Assembly: GCA_022841705.1 (NCBI GenBank) | Contig: JALHQZ010000001.1 | Span: 186,001-250,000, forward strand | DNA from: Pirellulales bacterium | Lineage (GTDB): Bacteria > Planctomycetota > Planctomycetia > Pirellulales > Lacipirellulaceae | Direction: 5' to 3' | DNA length: 64,000 bases | Part shown: positions 17,125 to 26,753 of the stretch, one piece after another | Position numbering within the stretch: the first letter of the stretch is position 1 | Layout: each line of letters opens with the position of its first letter | Notes under the pieces: model-generated | The model's input: only the letters and a program-made list of their open reading frames with translations | Told to the model about the DNA's origin: nothing | Database searches by the model: none | Program-made: the position numbers and the translations under genes

Positions 17125-18636
17125 ATGATCCTCCCCAACCTCAAGCAACTCGAAGTCTGGTTCATCACCGGCAGCCAGCATCTTTACGGTCCCGAGACTT
17201 TGAAGCAGGTCGCGGCGGACTCGCAGGCCATCGCCGCGGGGCTTGATGCGGCGGCCGACATCCCGGTGAAGGTCGTCTTCAAGCCAATCGTCACCACGCC
17301 GGAGGAAGTGCGCAACCTCATTCTCGCCGCCAACTCGGCGCCCAATTGCATCGGCCTCGTGGCGTGGATGCACACATTCAGCCCCGCGAAGATGTGGATC
17401 GGCGGGCTCACGATCCTGCAAAAACCGCTGTGCCATTTGCACACGCAGTTTAGTCGGGAGATTCCGTGGTCCAGCATCGACATGGACTTCATGAACCTCA
17501 ACCAGTCGGCCCACGGCGGGCGCGAGTTCGGGTTCATGGTCTCACGACTGCGAATGAATCGCAAAGTGGTGGTCGGCCACTGGCAGGATAGCGAAGTGCA
17601 GCGTGAAGTGGGCGTCTGGACCCGCGCCGCCGCCGCCCGGCACGATCTGCAAACCGCCAAGATCGCGCGCATCGGCGACAACATGCGTGAAGTTGCCGTG
17701 ACCGAAGGGAACAAAGTTTCGGCTCAAATCCAGTTCGGATTCGCCGTGAACGGTTACGGTCTGGGCGATGTGGTCGCGCACCAAAACAACGTGGCCGACG
17801 CGCAGATCGACCAGCTCTGTGGCGAGTACGACGAAGCCTATGTGATGGCCGACAGCTTGCGAAAAGGTGGCGCCCGTCGCGAGGCACTGCGTGACGCGGC
17901 GCGGATTGAACTCGCCCTGCGATCGTTTCTCACCAGCGGCGGTTTCGTTGGCTACACCGACACCTTTGAAAACCTCCACGGCCTCAAGCAACTCCCCGGC
18001 ATCGCTTCGCAGCGGCTGATGGCCGACGGCTACGGCTTCGGCGCCGAAGGTGATTGGAAAGCCGCCGCCCTGCTCCGGGCCGCTAAGGTGATGGCCGTCG
18101 GCCTGCCCGGCGGCACTAGCTTTATGGAAGATTACACCTACCACCTGCCGGAAGGGAGTGACGCCCTGGTGCTCGGTTCGCACATGCTGGAAATCTGCCC
18201 AACCATCGCGGCAGGTCGGCCGTCGTGCGAAATCCACCCCCTCGGAATCGGTGGCAAGGAAGACCCGGTCCGACTGGTCTTCGACGCCCCGAGCGGCCCC
18301 GCCGTGAACGCCACGCTGGTGGACCTGAGCGACCGCTACCGCTTGGTGGTGAACAATGTCGACGTGGTCAGCCCCCTCGCCCCGCTGCCGAAGCTCCCCG
18401 TCGCCCGTGCGCTGTGGAAGCCGGCGCCCGACCTAAAAACCGCCGCCGCCGCGTGGATTTATGCCGGCGGTTCGCACCACCCCACGTTCAGCCAAGCCCT
18501 TACGAGCGAGCACTTTGACGATTTCGCCGACATTACCGGCGTCGAGTGCGTGCTGATCGACTCCTACACCCGCCTGCGGGAGTTCAAACATCAGCTCCGG
18601 GTGAGTGACTCCACTGGCGTTTTCGCCACGCGGTGA
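17125..18636 (+). CDS. araA: L-arabinose isomerase AraA
   Basis: A 503-residue isomerase of normal length (about 500). It begins [18 protein letters not shown], followed by [30 protein letters not shown] and the C-terminal FHTGGS-like [13 protein letters not shown]. It converts L-arabinose to L-ribulose using Mn. I choose ATG 17125 rather than an upstream GTG that falls in the repeat arm. Together with araB and araD it completes the bacterial arabinose pathway. The 270 bases to the next gene contain degenerate cacagag-type repeat words but no clear gene. Confidence 0.95.
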   Translation: MILPNLKQLEVWFITGSQHLYGPETLKQVAADSQAIAAGLDAAADIPVKVVFKPIVTTPEEVRNLILAANSAPNCIGLVAWMHTFSPAKMWIGGLTILQKPLCHLHTQFSREIPWSSIDMDFMNLNQSAHGGREFGFMVSRLRMNRKVVVGHWQDSEVQREVGVWTRAAAARHDLQTAKIARIGDNMREVAVTEGNKVSAQIQFGFAVNGYGLGDVVAHQNNVADAQIDQLCGEYDEAYVMADSLRKGGARREALRDAARIELALRSFLTSGGFVGYTDTFENLHGLKQLPGIASQRLMADGYGFGAEGDWKAAALLRAAKVMAVGLPGGTSFMEDYTYHLPEGSDALVLGSHMLEICPTIAAGRPSCEIHPLGIGGKEDPVRLVFDAPSGPAVNATLVDLSDRYRLVVNNVDVVSPLAPLPKLPVARALWKPAPDLKTAAAAWIYAGGSHHPTFSQALTSEHFDDFADITGVECVLIDSYTRLREFKHQLRVSDSTGVFATR

Positions 18637-18910
18637 TTACTCTGTCAGCAACCGTAATCCGCCAACCACTAGCGGAGCGCCTTCACCCCGAAATGACGAA
18701 GGATTCACGACGGAGATCGGAAAAAAACACAGAGAGACGCGAAGGAAGAGAAATGTAAAGTGGTCAACTGTCGAAACTCAAATTCCTGACATACGGCAAT
18801 CTGCATCAATCTCTCCGGGGTTTTGAATCCCCTCGCTGTGTCTTTTCCTCTGTGCTGAATCTTCTTCATTAAAACCCTAGTCCACTCAACTCCTCATCTC
18901 TCGCCCCGTC

Positions 18911-20614
18911 ATGCAGACCATCGACTACATCGTCTTCTTCACCTACTTCATATTGGTCAGCGCCTACGGGATTTGGATCTACAAGCGCAAGCAGCGCCAG
19001 GAAGCCTCTACCACCGACTTCTTCCTAGCCGAAGGTTCGCTAACTTGGTGGGCCATCGGCGCGTCGCTGATCGCCTCGAACATCTCCGCCGAACAGTTTG
19101 TGGGCATGTCCGGCGAAGGTTTTAACGTCGGCATCGCCATCGCCTGCTATGAATGGATCGCGGCGATCGCGCTCATCATCGTCGCCGTTTTCTTCATGCC
19201 GGTCTATTTGAAGAACCACATCTTCACGATGCCGCAGTTCCTGAAAACGCGCTACAACGAGACCACCGCCACGATCATGACGATCTTCTGGCTGTTCCTG
19301 TACATTTTTGTGAACTTAACTTCCATTCTCTATCTCGGCGCAATGGCAATCGTGCCGTTGGTCGGCGCCGGCTCGTTCGCCGGGCTCGATTCGTTCCAGT
19401 GGACCATCATCCTGATGTCGCTCTTCGCGGTGTTTATCACCATCGGGGGGATGAAGGTCATTGGTTACACCGACGTGATTCAGGTGCTCGTGCTGATCAT
19501 CGGCGGTCTTGCGACAACTTACCTCGCCCTGACTTTGGTGAGCCAAGCGTACGGTGGCGGCCTCGATGCCTGGAATGGCTGGAAGCAACTCTTGGCAAAT
19601 CATGACGACCACTTCCACATGATCTTTCCCAAGCCTGGCGAAGGGGCGAGCCAGAGAGACATTGACCGCTATCTGCTCCTCCCGGGCATCGCCATGTATT
19701 TTGCCGGCCAGTGGATTGTCAACCTCAACTACTGGGGCTGCAACCAGTACATCACTCAGCGGGCTCTCGGGGCTGACCTGCAAACGGCGCGCACGGGCAT
19801 TCTGTTCGCCGGCTTTCTGAAGCTGATGATGCCGATTATCGTCATGCTACCGGGGATTTGTGCTTATGCCCTCAACGCCAAGGGCGTGCTCACTGTCGAA
19901 TCGAAAGACAGTGCCTACGCCAACATCCTGTTGCAACTGCAACCGGGGCTCAAAGGCCTCGCAGCGGCGGCGCTTACCGCAGCTATCGTCGCGTCGCTGG
20001 CTGGCAAACTTAACAGTATCTCCACCATCTTCACGCTCGACGTCTACAAAAAGTTTGTCAGTCCCAACGCCACCGAAGCCAGCCTGGTCTGGATTGGTCG
20101 GCTGTTTATTTGGCTCTCGATGGCGCTCGCCATTGCCCTTACCTGGAAGGACACACTCGGCATCGGCGGCGAAGGGGGCTTCACTTATATTCAAAAATAT
20201 ACCGGTTACGTCAGCCCCGGCGTATTTGCGATGTTCATCATGGGCATGTTCTGGAAACGCACCAGCGGCGCCGCGGCAATTGTCGGCGTCGTGCTTGGCT
20301 TTTTCTTGAGTGTGTTCTTTGACAATTTCGCCACCACCGTCTGGGGGCCGAAAACGTTCCTTTACGACGCGTTCCCAACCGGTAAAGTCGATGCTGCGGG
20401 CAAGGCGATCTACGAGATTCCGTTCCTAGTGTGGATGGGCATTAACTTCGTCATCACCGCGCTGGTGATGATCGGCATCAGCCTGTTGGGACCGAAAGTG
20501 AATCCCAAAGCGTTCGAGATTGACGCCAGTATGTTCAAGCTTAAACCAATCACGGTCGTGCAGATCGCCGCGACGTTCATGATCCTGAGCGCGCTCTACG
20601 TGAAGTTCTGGTAG
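18911..20614 (+). CDS. Sodium/solute symporter (SSS family), likely sugar
   Basis: A 567-residue membrane protein with about 14 hydrophobic segments. The SSS pattern is clear: DYIVFFTYFILVSAYGIW at the N terminus, DFFLAEGSLTWWAIGASLIA and SNISAEQFVGMSGEGF, and LNSISTIFTLDVYKKF in the middle. It resembles SglT-type Na+/sugar cotransporters. Its place behind araA suggests it imports L-arabinose or an arabinose-containing oligosaccharide, which is inference from position. It would sit in the cytoplasmic membrane. Confidence 0.88.
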   Translation: MQTIDYIVFFTYFILVSAYGIWIYKRKQRQEASTTDFFLAEGSLTWWAIGASLIASNISAEQFVGMSGEGFNVGIAIACYEWIAAIALIIVAVFFMPVYLKNHIFTMPQFLKTRYNETTATIMTIFWLFLYIFVNLTSILYLGAMAIVPLVGAGSFAGLDSFQWTIILMSLFAVFITIGGMKVIGYTDVIQVLVLIIGGLATTYLALTLVSQAYGGGLDAWNGWKQLLANHDDHFHMIFPKPGEGASQRDIDRYLLLPGIAMYFAGQWIVNLNYWGCNQYITQRALGADLQTARTGILFAGFLKLMMPIIVMLPGICAYALNAKGVLTVESKDSAYANILLQLQPGLKGLAAAALTAAIVASLAGKLNSISTIFTLDVYKKFVSPNATEASLVWIGRLFIWLSMALAIALTWKDTLGIGGEGGFTYIQKYTGYVSPGVFAMFIMGMFWKRTSGAAAIVGVVLGFFLSVFFDNFATTVWGPKTFLYDAFPTGKVDAAGKAIYEIPFLVWMGINFVITALVMIGISLLGPKVNPKAFEIDASMFKLKPITVVQIAATFMILSALYVKFW

Positions 20615-20699
20615 CGAGTCCCGCAGGAGACGGATTCCAACGCCGTTTGGCCCAAACGAAACGGCACGGAGCAACGGAGAAATTGTTTCACGTAGAATT

Positions 20700-21464
20700 A
20701 TGGCCAATTGGCAAACCATATCGATTGCCAACCACCCGGCCGAAATCTTCGTGCCCACAGAGCCTGGTCCCCACGGTGAGACCGTCCTTTACCTTCACGG
20801 CGTTCACCAAGGGCGAATGAGCGCGCATCCCCTCTTCGGCGAGTTATTCGAGCGTTTTGGCCTCCGCTGCGTCGCGCCCATTACAGGCCGAAGCTGGTGG
20901 ACGAACCGCAATTGGCCCGAGTTCGATCCCCACCTTTCCGCCGAGGAGCACGTCACAAAAAACGTGTTGAACTGGCTCACCGAAACCTGGAATTGCCACC
21001 CGCCGCAGATTGCGCTCCTGGGAACTAGCATGGGGGGCCAAGGCGCCTTGCGAATGGCATACAAGTATCCGCGGCTATTTCCGGTTGTCGCCGCATTGTC
21101 GCCGGCAATTGACTATCACGAAAGAATGGCAACTTCGCGGCCCAGTGATCCCGATTACGGCCCGCTCCACGAGCTGTATGGAGACCCCGAACAAGCGCGG
21201 CAAGACACCGCTACCTTGTGGATTCATCCGCTCAATTACCCGGTCCACCAATTCTTCGCGTGTGATCCAACGGATCATTGGTGGAATTCCATCGAGCGCT
21301 TGCGGATGAAACTCTCCTCGCTTGGCATCCCCTTCGAGTGCGATCTGGAAACAATCGCCGGCGGCCACGGCTTCGGTTACTATACCGCGCAGGCCGAGCG
21401 AACCATTGCGTGGATTGCCGACCGTTTGCGGAAAGAACGCTTGCGATTGCCAATCACTGGTTGA
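20700..21464 (+). CDS. Alpha/beta hydrolase, esterase-like
   Basis: A 254-residue protein with the alpha/beta hydrolase pattern: VLYLHGVHQGR near residue 30, the nucleophile elbow GTSMGGQGAL (Ser110), PVVAALSPAID, a C-terminal acid in the FECDLETI region, and His in GGHGFGYY. It resembles esterase D and feruloyl/acetyl esterase-type enzymes. No signal peptide is seen, so it is probably cytoplasmic. It lies after the symporter and 5 bases from the convergent fucosidase gene; a role in removing acyl groups from imported sugars is possible but unproven. Confidence 0.75.
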   Translation: MANWQTISIANHPAEIFVPTEPGPHGETVLYLHGVHQGRMSAHPLFGELFERFGLRCVAPITGRSWWTNRNWPEFDPHLSAEEHVTKNVLNWLTETWNCHPPQIALLGTSMGGQGALRMAYKYPRLFPVVAALSPAIDYHERMATSRPSDPDYGPLHELYGDPEQARQDTATLWIHPLNYPVHQFFACDPTDHWWNSIERLRMKLSSLGIPFECDLETIAGGHGFGYYTAQAERTIAWIADRLRKERLRLPITG

Positions 21465-21469
21465 TGGAA

Positions 21470-22828
21470 TTACTTCACCACCAGCACGCAGTCGATCGCT
21501 TCGCGATCTTCGGGCGTGAGTATCGCGAACAGTCGGCCATCGCGGACTTCCGTCTTCACTGCTTCGCTGGTGGCAAAGTTCGTCCAACTCTTATCGGCAA
21601 GCTCAGCGCAACCGGTGAGTTCCAGTGCTCCCTTCGCATCGGCCGCGCTCGAGTCAAGAATGTGAACGTACGTCCCGTCCTTCGTTTGCGTGGTCACGCC
21701 CCATTTTTGCGGCGCCACTGGTCCCCCACGCGTGCCGCGGAATGTCGGCTCGAACTTCGCGACCCATTCGCCCATGCCGCGGAGTCGTTCGGCCGAGACT
21801 TCGTCAATCGTCCCGTCCGGCTTGGGACCAACGTTCAGCAGCAAGTTCGCGTCCCGCCCCGCCGCTTTCACGAGATAGTGCACAATCTCCCGGACTGATT
21901 TGAACTTCTGGTCGCGCGAATCATAACCCCAATTTCCGTTCAGCGTATCGCACGTTTCCAGCGGTAACTCCCCGATTTTCGCATCTTTGTTCCAGAACGT
22001 GGTCACCTCGCCGGGCAAGTCGCGTTCGAACATTTGAAAGTCTTCACCATCGAATGTTTTGACATGGTGATTGTTTCCAATCAAACAGTTCGGCTGCAAA
22101 CCATGAATCAGGTTGTAGGTCTTCGGCAATCGCCAATCAATGATGGTTTTCTGCGGATCATCGTTGTCATCGGGCGTTTGCTGATCCCACCACCCATCGA
22201 ACCAAATTCCGGCCACTTCGCCGTATTCGCCGCCAAGTAACTCGGCCAGTTGGGCATCCATGTAGTCGAGATATTTGTTGATGTCGCCCGACTCGGCCCG
22301 CCCCGTATGGTGCCCGGTGCGGCTATGCGGAAAATACTCCGGATGATGCCAATCGAGATGCGAATGATAGAAATACAACTTCAGCCCGTGCCGTTTGCAG
22401 GCTCCGGCCAATTGCTTCAGCACATCCTTCTTATACGGCGTGCGATCAACGATGTCCCAATCGCTAACTTTGGAGTCCCACATGGCAAAGCCATCATGGT
22501 GCTTCGAAGTGATGGTAATGTACTTGGCCCCCGCGGACTTAAAGAGCTGGCACCACTCGTCGGCGTTGAACTTCACGGGGTTAAACTCCGTGGCCACGGG
22601 TTCGTACTTATCAACGGTGATTTTTTCTTGATTCATTACCCATTCGCCGCGACCCAACACACTGTAGATGCCCCAGTGAATAAAAATGCCAAACCGGTCC
22701 TTGCGAAAATCTTCTCGCTTGGCGAGCCGCTCGGCCGTGGGGGGCGTTACGTCTTCCGCGAAGACGGGGCTGAGAATCGTCAACAGCAGACAAGATGCAA
22801 TCGAGCGCACACAAGAGCGGGCAACCAT
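21470..22828 (-). CDS. Secreted alpha-L-fucosidase, GH29
   Basis: A 452-residue protein. Residues 1-24 (MVARSCVRSIASCLLLTILS plus VFA) form a signal peptide. The GH29 catalytic domain follows, with FGIFIHWGIYSVLGRGEW, KYITITSKHHDGFAMWDS, YFYHSHLDWHHP and the nucleophile Asp in GIWFDGWWDQ. A C-terminal beta domain ends VLVVK. It should release terminal L-fucose from glycans outside the cytoplasm. The ATG at 22828 is chosen because the signal peptide starts there; longer in-frame sequence upstream is not family-like. It adjoins the sugar uptake block but runs convergently, suggesting independent control. Confidence 0.92.
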   Translation of the reverse strand: MVARSCVRSIASCLLLTILSPVFAEDVTPPTAERLAKREDFRKDRFGIFIHWGIYSVLGRGEWVMNQEKITVDKYEPVATEFNPVKFNADEWCQLFKSAGAKYITITSKHHDGFAMWDSKVSDWDIVDRTPYKKDVLKQLAGACKRHGLKLYFYHSHLDWHHPEYFPHSRTGHHTGRAESGDINKYLDYMDAQLAELLGGEYGEVAGIWFDGWWDQQTPDDNDDPQKTIIDWRLPKTYNLIHGLQPNCLIGNNHHVKTFDGEDFQMFERDLPGEVTTFWNKDAKIGELPLETCDTLNGNWGYDSRDQKFKSVREIVHYLVKAAGRDANLLLNVGPKPDGTIDEVSAERLRGMGEWVAKFEPTFRGTRGGPVAPQKWGVTTQTKDGTYVHILDSSAADAKGALELTGCAELADKSWTNFATSEAVKTEVRDGRLFAILTPEDREAIDCVLVVK

Positions 22829-23257
22829 GAGAGGCCTCGAAGAACGGGAACGAAGGGTGAGAAGGAGAACCCCATTCAACCCCCTTCGCCTCGATTCGGC
22901 TAGTGCCAAGAAATTGGCGGGCGCATGAGAAAACGCGGCAGTTTGACGAACCCTCCGGCCGACCGCTTTGCCTAACCGAGGGTGTGTGCCAATGATTCCG
23001 CACGAGCCAAAGCTCGCACTTGCCATCGGCGGAGGGTTCGTCGAAATGCCGCGTGAGTGGGCCGCGTCTGGGGTGTAAATTGATCGATCCCGGCCGACTC
23101 GTCAAGCATTTTGTCACGCGGCCGCGAGTTTTTTATTTCGCTGATTCGGCGTCGCTTGCCGCGACGCGGAAAATGGGGACAATTCGGATTCGTTTGGACC
23201 GGCGAGAGATCGTATTTCGCCGGCATTTTCGAGGGATTGAACAAGGTCGCCGGGTCG
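22829..23257. other. Divergent intergenic region with one inverted repeat
   Basis: This gap separates two divergent genes and probably holds both promoters. The only structure I see is an inverted repeat with arms around 22933-22955 and 23028-23050 (TTTGACGAACCCTCCGGC and its complement), loop about 72 bases. No coding pattern is convincing. Confidence 0.45.
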
Positions 23258-23722
23258 ATGGAGCCGCCCAATATCAGCACTGCACCGCTGCCGCTGCTGG
23301 GCTGGCGCGAATGGGTTGCGCTTCCCCAGCTTGCTACGCCACGAATCAAGGTGAAGGTTGACACCGGCGCCAGGTCTTCTAGCTTGCATGCGTTCGATCT
23401 GGAACTGTTTTTGCACGAAGGCCACCAATGGGTTCGCTTCGGCATTCACCCTTTGCAGCGTAGCAACAAGGCCATCGTCGAAGTTGAAGCGCCCGTGCTG
23501 GAATTCCGCCGGGTGAAAAGTTCCAGCGGGCAAATGACGGAACGCCCGGTGATCGTCACCACCGTCCAGGCGCTCGGCGCTGAATGGCCGATTGAGCTCA
23601 CGCTCGCCAACCGCGACCAAATGGGCTTTCGCATGCTGCTCGGCCGCCAAGCCGTGCGCGGCCGGTTCTTGATTGATCCCGCGCGGTCGTACTGTGGCGG
23701 GAAACTAAAGAAAAAGAAGTAG
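23258..23722 (+). CDS. Retropepsin-like aspartic protease (RimK-associated, COG4067 type)
   Basis: A 155-residue protein containing KVDTGARSSSLHA (residues 33-45), the DTGA signature of retropepsin-like aspartic proteases, then RPVIVTTV and GFRMLLGRQAV. The family is often annotated as 'ATP-dependent zinc protease' but the visible catalytic motif is aspartic. Proteins of this family are encoded next to rimK-like ligases in many bacteria, and rimK is the next gene here. It may trim or process the peptide tag or the tagged protein. I place the start at ATG 23258, where family similarity begins. It ends in a Lys-rich tail. Confidence 0.85.
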   Translation: MEPPNISTAPLPLLGWREWVALPQLATPRIKVKVDTGARSSSLHAFDLELFLHEGHQWVRFGIHPLQRSNKAIVEVEAPVLEFRRVKSSSGQMTERPVIVTTVQALGAEWPIELTLANRDQMGFRMLLGRQAVRGRFLIDPARSYCGGKLKKKK

Positions 23723-23725
23723 GGC

Positions 23726-23814
23726 TAGTGGCCATTAGCTGTTGGCTATTGGCCAGAAGATTCACCGCAGACACCAGCTTTTCGCCAACAGCCAATAGCT
23801 AACAGCCAACAGCT
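23726..23814. repeat. Intergenic inverted repeat (GCTGTTGGCTATTGGC family)
   Basis: The arm at 23726-23753 contains TTAGCTGTTGGCTATTGGCC and the complementary arm 23781-23814 contains GCCAATAGCTAACAGCCAAC. It fills almost the entire gap between the protease and rimK genes, beginning 4 bases after the first stop and ending 9 bases before the rimK ATG. Confidence 0.85.
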
Positions 23815-23822
23815 TTACACCC

Positions 23823-25025
23823 ATGAAACTCGGCATTCTTTCGTGCAGTTCGAAATGTTACAGCACGCGGCGGCTTAAAGAGGCTGCGCTTGAGCGAGGG
23901 CACCGTTGCACGGTGCTCGATACGCTGAAGTTCTCGATCGATCTGGAAGAAGGTTCGCCCGATCTTTACTTGCGCTCCAAGCCGCTGAGTCATTACGATG
24001 CGGCGCTGCCGCGCATTGGGGCGTCGATCACGTACTTCGGCACGGCGGTGGTGCGGCAGTTCGAACAGATGGATGTTTTCTGCGCGAATTCGTCGGCGGG
24101 GATCGCCAACTCACGCGATAAGCTCCGCTCGATGCAGATTCTCAGTCGGCATCATCTGGGCATTCCGCAAACCACCTTTGTGCGTGACAAGAAGGATGTG
24201 TTGCCGGCGATCGAACGGGTCGGCGGGGCCCCGGTGGTGATCAAGCTGCTGGAAGGAACGCAAGGCGTTGGCGTGATTCTGGCGGACAGTGTGAAAGTCG
24301 CGGAAGCGATTATCGAAACGCTCCATAGTACACGGCAGAACGTGCTGGTGCAAAAGTTCGTCGCCGAAAGTCGAGGCCGAGACATTCGCGCGTTTGTGGT
24401 GGGCGATCAAGTGGTCGCTTCCATGCGCCGCGTCGCCCGCGGCAACGAGTTCCGCAGCAACGTGCATCGCGGCGGGCGGACCGAAGTGGTCGAGCTTGAA
24501 GATTCATACCGTGAACTGGCGGTGCGCGCGGCGCAAATTATGGGGCTGCGGATCGCGGGGGTCGATATGCTCGAAGGCGCCGACGGCCCGCTGATCATGG
24601 AAGTGAACTCTTCTCCGGGGCTGGAGGGAATCGAAACCTGCACGAAGCTCGATGTCGCCGGCGCCATCGTCGACTATATCGCCGCTCAAGTGGACTTCCC
24701 GGAGATTGACATCCGTCAGCGCCTGACTGTGAGCCGCGGCTATGGTGTGGCGGAGATATTTATTCCCGAAGGGTCCGAGTTTGTCGGCCAAACGATTGAT
24801 TCATCGGGCCTCAGCGAACAAGACATCAACGTGCTCACCCTGTACCGCGGCACGACGGTCATCCCCAACCCTCGGCTCAAGCGAACGCTCGAACCGGGAG
24901 ACCGCCTGCTCTGCTTCGGCAAGCTCGACGCAATGCGGGACATGATCCCCGAGAAAACCCGCAAACGCCGCCGGCCCAAAGTGCGGAAGCTGCGCGCAAA
25001 GGCGGGGAAACAGGGTGATGGATAA
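23823..25025 (+). CDS. rimK: RimK-type ATP-grasp ligase with C-terminal TrkA-C domain
   Basis: A 400-residue protein. Residues about 1-295 are a RimK-type amino acid ligase: KLGILSCSSKCYSTRRLKEA, PRIGASITYFGTAVVRQFE, GVGVILADSVKVAEA, and the metal/ATP site IMEVNSSPGLEGIE. E. coli RimK adds glutamates to ribosomal protein S6. The extra part, about 303-380 (YGVAEIFIPEGSEFVGQTI, NVLTLYRGTTVIPNP, LEPGDRLLCFG), is a clear TrkA-C (RCK-C) domain normally found in K+ channel and transporter regulators. A basic tail follows. Gene order protease-ligase-aspartoacylase is a recurrent set. The ligase's substrate here is unknown; the extra domain may sense a small ligand. Confidence 0.9.
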   Translation: MKLGILSCSSKCYSTRRLKEAALERGHRCTVLDTLKFSIDLEEGSPDLYLRSKPLSHYDAALPRIGASITYFGTAVVRQFEQMDVFCANSSAGIANSRDKLRSMQILSRHHLGIPQTTFVRDKKDVLPAIERVGGAPVVIKLLEGTQGVGVILADSVKVAEAIIETLHSTRQNVLVQKFVAESRGRDIRAFVVGDQVVASMRRVARGNEFRSNVHRGGRTEVVELEDSYRELAVRAAQIMGLRIAGVDMLEGADGPLIMEVNSSPGLEGIETCTKLDVAGAIVDYIAAQVDFPEIDIRQRLTVSRGYGVAEIFIPEGSEFVGQTIDSSGLSEQDINVLTLYRGTTVIPNPRLKRTLEPGDRLLCFGKLDAMRDMIPEKTRKRRRPKVRKLRAKAGKQGDG

Positions 25026-25028
25026 GCT

Positions 25029-25102
25029 TACGTTGGGCTCCTAGCCCGTCGTGACAGCGAGAATCAACTCCAATAGGCACGATGGGCTTAGAGCCCATCG
25101 TA
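25029..25102. repeat. Intergenic inverted repeat (GGGCTCCTAGCCC family)
   Basis: Arms at 25029-25052 and 25078-25102, each with a short internal palindrome of GGGCT-x-AGCCC type. Further members lie at 50867 and, in related form, 51648. Confidence 0.85.
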
Positions 25103-25110
25103 CGCACGCC

Positions 25111-26184
25111 ATGATGAAGCCCGAACGCAAGTTGATTGACGATTGGAATGGGGAGCAGATTGCGCCGGGGGAGAGCCGGGATATTCGGCTCGCGGTGAGC
25201 GAAAGTTACAGCGGGATGACGGTGAAGATTCCCCTGCAAGTGCGGCGGGCGAAGCAGCCGGGGCCGGTCGTGTTTGTCACCGCGGCGCTGCATGGCGATG
25301 AAATCAACGGCACCGGCGCGATTCGGCAGCTCATTCAAGATAGCGAGCTGGTGCTGGAGCGCGGCGCGGTGATCTTTGTGCCGGTGCTGAACGTGCTGTC
25401 GTTCGATCGGCACTCGCGCTATCTGCCGGATCGGCGTGACCTGAACCGCTGTTTTCCCGGCGCGCTCACTGGTAGCATGGCAAGTCGCTTTGCGCACCGA
25501 ATCTTTTCCGAGATCGCGCTCCGCAGTGACTTTGGCATCGATCTGCACACGGCGGCCGTGCGGCGGACCAATTATCCAAACATTCGCGGCGACCTGCGTA
25601 ATCCGGCCGTGCGGCGGCTGGCGCAAAGTTTTGGGTGCGAGCTGATTATCGATGGCAAAGGGCCGCGTGGTTCGTTTCGCCGCGAAGCGTGCCGCGTGGG
25701 CGTGCCGACGATCACGTTTGAAGGGGGCGAAGTGTGGAAGGTCGAGCGCGGCATCGTGGAGTCGATTACCCGCGGCGTGAAGAACGTGCTCGCCGAGCTG
25801 GAGATGATCGACCAGCCGCCCGAAAAGCCGAACTACCAAGTGCTGATTGAAACGACCAAGTGGATGCGGGCCGAGCGCGGCGGGTTTTTACACTTCCACG
25901 TGCAGCCCGGCCAAGTGGTGGAACGCGACAGCCCGCTGGCGACGAACACCAACCTGCTGGGGCGTGAACGCGATGTGATCCGCTCGCCGTGGAACGCGAT
26001 TGTGTTAGGGATGACAACGCTCCCGGCGATCAGCCCGGGTGAGCCCATCTGTCACCTCGGCAAATTGCCCGCCGATCAAAACCCAGCGCAGATTCGCGAA
26101 TTGCGGCGTGATGTGCTCGCGCTGGAGCAGCGTATGGTCGATGATCTGGGCGCGAACATGCTAGTGGTGGACCCGCCGGTGTGA
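25111..26184 (+). CDS. Succinylglutamate desuccinylase/aspartoacylase-family hydrolase
   Basis: A 357-residue zinc hydrolase with the HGDE ligand motif in TAALHGDEINGTGAIRQL, then VPVLNVLSFDRHSRYLPD, RDLNRCFPG, and the second zinc His in FGIDLHTA. It belongs to the M14-like AstE/aspartoacylase family that removes acyl or glutamyl groups. As the third gene after the retropepsin-like protease and RimK-like ligase, it could remove or recycle the amino acids the ligase adds; this follows from repeated gene association, not proof. I start at ATG 25111, just after a repeat arm. A C-terminal beta barrel is typical of the family and present here. Confidence 0.85.
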   Translation: MMKPERKLIDDWNGEQIAPGESRDIRLAVSESYSGMTVKIPLQVRRAKQPGPVVFVTAALHGDEINGTGAIRQLIQDSELVLERGAVIFVPVLNVLSFDRHSRYLPDRRDLNRCFPGALTGSMASRFAHRIFSEIALRSDFGIDLHTAAVRRTNYPNIRGDLRNPAVRRLAQSFGCELIIDGKGPRGSFRREACRVGVPTITFEGGEVWKVERGIVESITRGVKNVLAELEMIDQPPEKPNYQVLIETTKWMRAERGGFLHFHVQPGQVVERDSPLATNTNLLGRERDVIRSPWNAIVLGMTTLPAISPGEPICHLGKLPADQNPAQIRELRRDVLALEQRMVDDLGANMLVVDPPV

Positions 26185-26294
26185 GATGGCCTTGAGCCGC
26201 GCACGTCAGGAAGCGAAGGTGTCGGCCGCGGATTTGCGCGGATTTCTTATAGCTAGGATGGATTACTCCCGCAGCGATAGCCCATCTTATGCCG

Positions 26295-26753
26295 CTAACT
26301 CGCCACAACCGCTCTCGGGGCTGTTGAAACAATTGCGTTTCGGGCGGTTAGAAACCACTCATTGTCGATCCATTCAAGGTCGCCATACGGCACAACGCGG
26401 AAGGCGTTCCACCCCGCTTCTTCTAAACGATGCATCATTTGGCTAGCGGCAGGGGCGTTGGTGGAATGAACGATCACAGGGAATCGCGGTTTGACGTTCG
26501 CGATGAGGCCGTCCACGACTTCGAGCCCGGTGCCGGGGTCAATCCACGCATGGCCGCCATTGGGAATGAGTTCGAGGTCATGATCGAGTGCGACGAGCGC
26601 AACGTCATCCAGCGGTTCTGATTGAAGGAACTTCACCATCTCCGGCGCGGACTCGAAGAACACAATCCGCAGAAAAGCGAAGCGTTCCATGAGCCGGGCG
26701 ATCATAGCGACCCGTCGGTCGCGGTTGTCTTCGAGAATGAGGACTCGCATCAT
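26295..26753 (-). CDS. cREC-type receiver-like domain protein
   Basis: A 152-residue single-domain protein. It opens like a response regulator (MMRVLILEDNRDRR), then carries VALVALDHDLEL (residues 52-63), TGLEVVDGL, and VIVHSTNAPAASQMMHRLEE. The LDHDL and HSTN motifs in place of the usual phospho-acceptor layout match the 'cyclic-phosphate processing' receiver family (cREC), predicted to act on cyclic nucleotide phosphates. It overlaps the upstream gene by 4 bases (ATGA), so the two are translated together. The function prediction is from family pattern only. Confidence 0.7.
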   Translation of the reverse strand: MMRVLILEDNRDRRVAMIARLMERFAFLRIVFFESAPEMVKFLQSEPLDDVALVALDHDLELIPNGGHAWIDPGTGLEVVDGLIANVKPRFPVIVHSTNAPAASQMMHRLEEAGWNAFRVVPYGDLEWIDNEWFLTARNAIVSTAPRAVVAS

